NCBI RefSeq assembly: GCF_900269665.1
Contig: NZ_LT985361.1
Span: forward strand, 3,065,704 to 3,129,703
Direction of reading: 5' to 3'
Length of the DNA: 64,000 nucleotides
From: Nocardia suismassiliense
GTDB taxonomy: Bacteria > Actinomycetota > Actinomycetes > Mycobacteriales > Mycobacteriaceae
A program made the translations under genes and the position numbers. The notes beneath the pieces were generated by a model. The model saw nothing but the letters and a program-made list of their open reading frames with translations. It had not been told where the DNA came from and ran no database searches. Below are positions 63,701 through 64,000 of this stretch, in pieces. The first letter of the stretch is position 1. The number at the start of each line of letters is the position of its first letter.

Positions 63701-63950
63701 CGCTACCTTGGCCGCGGGCACCGGCCGCCCCGCGGCGAAACTCCTGGCCGATCCGACGTTGGCGGGTATGCCGCGCGCCGGATTCCCCAGCATCACCGCC
63801 GAAGTAGAGGACGCAGCTCAGGACTGGGTGGTCACCGTTGCGCTTGCCGGTCTCGACCCGCATCTGCGCAGCACCGATGGCCGGCTCGACCCCGATGCCG
63901 TGCTCGACCTGCTCCTGGTATGCCCGTTCACCGTGAAGGGAAAGAACTGA
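54771..63950 (+). CDS. TcA subunit: pore-forming and translocation component of a Tc toxin
   Basis: The 3059-residue protein starts with a carboxypeptidase-regulatory-like beta domain (VTGTISDPDCRPVAGVTVTV). A VRP1 region follows near 524-600 (VYGEAAYLVDLLYFLRRLG, DLINELLES). A neuraminidase-like segment spans about 1620-1950 (PENYFEPDLRLDKTPFFGQF, WHKRLYLFWL). The alpha-helical channel lies near 2384-2700, with a hydrophobic tip (AAGAIGTAAGILSAGAGLAA). The TcB-binding domain begins near 2725 (CYVTLPEALFDLDTPGHYFR). Pentamers of such proteins bind the target cell, insert like a syringe and pass the effector through. The ATG at 54771 follows GGGGA; 54759 is an alternative. It is longer than typical TcA (about 2500). 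Confidence 0.92.
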   Translation: MTSKEVVVQAGSVTGTISDPDCRPVAGVTVTVAARRLRSEAPLGESVTGADGRYRVDYAAAGGSVGVVVRAAHNGGPTVESSREPAGNGEVVIDLNLPVDRRTEYATVRAAVTPLLDGATISALGAPDVVPLAAATGRSPEQIEDLATATRHAAATGLSAELFYGALRQGMPRDLADFSARPAAEIDAAVAAASAANLIETPGDEAAEFATVLRAEQVRATVDPAANVPMSPVGELFAAAVTEPDARQRMYAAYLDGAGDALPAESVPDPHAERLRRAFELRALIGHNPPLLRELLTRFDSGEFAHLRDLVRLDGGWPELIEQTNGVPQPLRASLSGGDTSPAPSDADHVTRYADTVRSKIIETYPTAHVAYELSARPEHAETAASRFLTENPEFEIISTPVNSATVPDEHARIELGEIQRTFKLTRRFGTMQSLRDNGFGSSFAVARLARDTFASQVSDDIGEADAHAIHAKATEVHAAAVNVIADYRTAAHFDVPWLPSFAPADPAAPHPIPNWEELFGSVDYGTFDDAHSVYGEAAYLVDLLYFLRRLGGGDDRHEGAVADVLYARRGDLVDVDLSIDNTTLELPCVDLINELLESAVAPATAIPPAQRQSSGDAAALRIQPQHVNNGAYDTLRTAVYPWDLPYDLWRDQTGAALANLGVTRMSLLETVGAAADSPTLRADERLGLGTVAARIIAGEPLTPARTLADCYGKPPATDLSTVLSTVRTLLDTGSLRYAELTELLDTRFVNPGAALSIKADEKSPYDTNKMTLVGLDHGALDRLHRFVRLQRALGWSATTLDRAIFGSNSRGNLDRETLRTLGALRTLAARLDLSVDQVLTFYNTVETHSYRTDAEPPLYDRMFLDPSVVTTAPGARNPFALRADRAELSVLGDITDPTVTAALLAVLQLTDEDLAALTTGTRAVIPNRVVNLANLSALVRTVTLASALSLSIPDLLRLIELYGGGGPFPILVGVFARETVEHEVLGGAPMLPTVGLPFPAFAAGIEGEVSGGAPMRPPGLLDSAPSTPIYAQTVVTEQFLDAVAAIQDAGFTVPEVDAVLTATLPPQGGVIPDDETLAGLLTVLRSALRVVYQETAQTLDERGDLTKKHLAQLGWEPALAQDAAATLLGTVTYTAQVAALPDDVVFPPKVPIRFHRDDQLLVFAGPMNDAQRIELRAVLPSDAAYLGAVEELYDAPRRFVRTRMKALRIPVYAAPLPQLPVGYEVPKALASKVFYDINEHALKSRGYLSQAEAEALTAAPGGAGLATAVATLRTVQERPLPAGDSNTFLTSTDAIGFFQDDMLGPAGRFRIVLSKLNPLLRRTLSEITIKQQIGQATGLDAATADQLLGQWLRPTPSSAVLEDFLAHSYVSSDPAVSATRTAFGQQFSSLARIHRVALVSAKLGITALELPALFRYADRVGWLDLNDLPSTQIVGPAPLFGRFIRLLDLIRLRNATPGRNQTLALLWEAAGRRQATTAEVVTVLAARTGWNATDLAGLAEWLGLDTGASFLDVGAMTTLNTAVRMLRRIGVTADRLGSWLRAELTPEAAQGAWQAAKAQHALRDWPAVAAPMQDAIREHQRNALVSYLVANPLRTGNGTPQWRDAYGLHDYFLLDVDMGAAQLTTRIAQAIYSVQLFVQRIQLDLEPSVTIASPGDLGVWEWMKQYRLWEANQKVFLYPENYFEPDLRLDKTPFFGQFENELMQQESGSGSGEAAIGGYLKQLEEVSRLHPCGTYYDKDTNVFYVFARTESSPRSYFFRSCQLIYRAGGAGWTPWQQVDLDIDTDSVLPVVWHKRLYLFWLTSTYEGAPVEFDMPAPGDKMRDSRRVMKVQLNWSSFVNGAWQAKKTAKEQLSVTHDPYSFVDELQQYQAYVIPDNAAGDLVFAVVYREKPETESRPVRMRGWFRVDARETVNARGMTTIPLGSFPLQTPIPDRPAFGTVYNEFYLAGPEFTTINTLDPRSPLTLTVWRKTPPNRQRRLLHPHQEWIGDMNEMWKNVLFYTDDKRIYMLQAHVEFIFDFHFVIQPLYHPHVQAFAGQFGSAGLPGLFRRELQTKPELYTGPFDFVAEYDPEYSNIGGELPIETVEFNLADPYAPYNWELFFHAPLLIAERLSTDRKFEEAQQWFHTIFDPLDTSNEPVPQRFWRTKPFFQTAGDPSKPDSGYYQQRIEEVLRRVAQGTGEYNSVGRWLRNPFQPDVVAQLRTTAYQKAVVMKYLDNLIAWGDQLFRQDTGESINQAAQLYILAAELLGRRPEEVTDPTPPPIKSFRALATRNRSVSPVVAAESLIPLSNSTEAPTTSAITIGAGMAWYNYFHIPRNEKLLGYWDLVDDRLSKIRSGRTIDGVARKLPAFGNVIDPNLLVRAVAAGLDLSSVLDDINAPLPHYRFGPMLAKAKELAGEVKAFGAELLAALEKRDAEALARLRAGHETAILDAARDVRVHQVSEANQALAALEKSKQLAEHKKKYYSEREFMNDGERTHRSLTTTSMVVQGVSGLFQASAAVAALFPDAKVGPPPTTGVTFGGSQISNSLSHAAGAIGTAAGILSAGAGLAATMGGYYRRGEDWAFQAGQADIEIAQYDRQVAAATLRNEVADAELANHDKQRDQAREVDQFLRGKYTNRELYDWLAGQLSTSFFQTYQLAYDVAKRAERSYRHELGTEDSNFVKFGYWDSLHKGLLSGERLVADLHRMDAAFLDANARELELSKRISLAQLDGRALLALKETGRCYVTLPEALFDLDTPGHYFRRIKSLSVTVPCVAGPYTTVNLTATLTRSSVRVDPRLPEGKYARKRPGPDIRFRDFTGPVQSIVTSTGQDDTGLFETNLHDERFLPFEGAGAISEWQLSLPDEFRQFDYESITDVVLHLRYTARDGGIALGDKASAELRKAVNEWVHTGGGAGMLRVFSARREFADQWQRFLATPAAGTAKATFALSKSRFPQLFRDERFSVSKPELVLVLSQDLGPDGSTRLVDYYREGEPLIATLAAGTGRPAAKLLADPTLAGMPRAGFPSITAEVEDAAQDWVVTVALAGLDPHLRSTDGRLDPDAVLDLLLVCPFTVKGKN

Positions 63951-64000
63951 TGAGACTTTCAATGGATCGACTGCGCCCATTGCCCGCCGATCGGCGCCCG
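63950..64000 (+). CDS. Start of a further gene in the Tc operon, truncated by window
   Basis: An ATG uses the last base of the TcA stop (TGATG overlap) and opens a frame to the window end, beginning MRLSMDRLRPLPADRRP. Seventeen codons are too few to identify the product. The stop/start overlap means it is translationally coupled to TcA, so it probably belongs to the toxin system, for example as an extra subunit, chaperone or release factor. Confidence 0.5.
   Translation, partial: MRLSMDRLRPLPADRRP

Overview
The window comes from the chromosome of a high-GC actinomycete, most likely a Nocardia or a close relative. The 16S rRNA has the Nocardia/Rhodococcus style. The gene order mpg-tyrS // TPR gene - HAD phosphatase - tlyA - nadK - recN // steA - mctB - pyrG - nudix - xerD // parA - scpA - scpB - rluB - cmk - der follows the conserved mycobacterial block Rv1688-Rv1713. 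Here a complete rRNA operon sits between tyrS and the TPR gene.

Layout. 1-2220: a TetR repressor and a DrrAB-like ABC exporter in one minus-strand operon with a clear palindromic operator. 2300-5183: a multicopper oxidase, and a MarR regulator divergent from an NAD(P)-binding oxidoreductase. 5200-7388: an NDH-2-like flavoprotein followed by an ECF41 sigma factor. 7417-7836: an LtrA remnant. 7879-9881: mpg and tyrS. 9882-15801: rrn operon with tandem promoters, boxA-like leader, 16S-23S-5S and a strong terminator. 15917-23994: RGG-rich TPR protein, a small secreted protein, HAD phosphatase, tlyA, nadK and recN. 23995-26623: decayed duplications of the recN 3' end, a palindromic repeat, an SRPBCC protein and a membrane-anchored M23 protein with W-rich repeats. 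26979-32807: steA, mctB, pyrG, nudix hydrolase and xerD. 32809-40800: a second palindromic repeat, a cupin, then the parA-scpA-scpB-rluB-cmk-der run with 4-base stop/start overlaps at most junctions. 40875-46431: accessory metabolism (BtrH-like protein, acyl-ACP thioesterase, mannitol dehydrogenase, amidohydrolase, IclR regulator).

46736-64000 is the most unusual region. It is a co-directional cluster of a phage-type GH25 endolysin, a 2365-residue natural TcB-TcC (SpvB/Rhs) fusion ending in an unrecognised effector domain, a roughly 3059-residue TcA pore-forming subunit, and the first codons of another gene overlapping the TcA stop. It encodes a complete ABC (Tc) toxin in an actinomycete. The endolysin suggests release of the cytoplasmic toxin through wall lysis, a role analogous to the lysis cassettes known beside enterobacterial Tc toxins; this role is inferred.

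A second theme is repeat-rich, probably disordered N-termini on three otherwise conserved proteins: RGG/FNR repeats on the TPR protein, YRDRSDGGN repeats on the pseudouridine synthase, and W-x-x-P-E repeats on the M23 protein. All functional statements rest on reading motifs and remembered family features; no database search was run.
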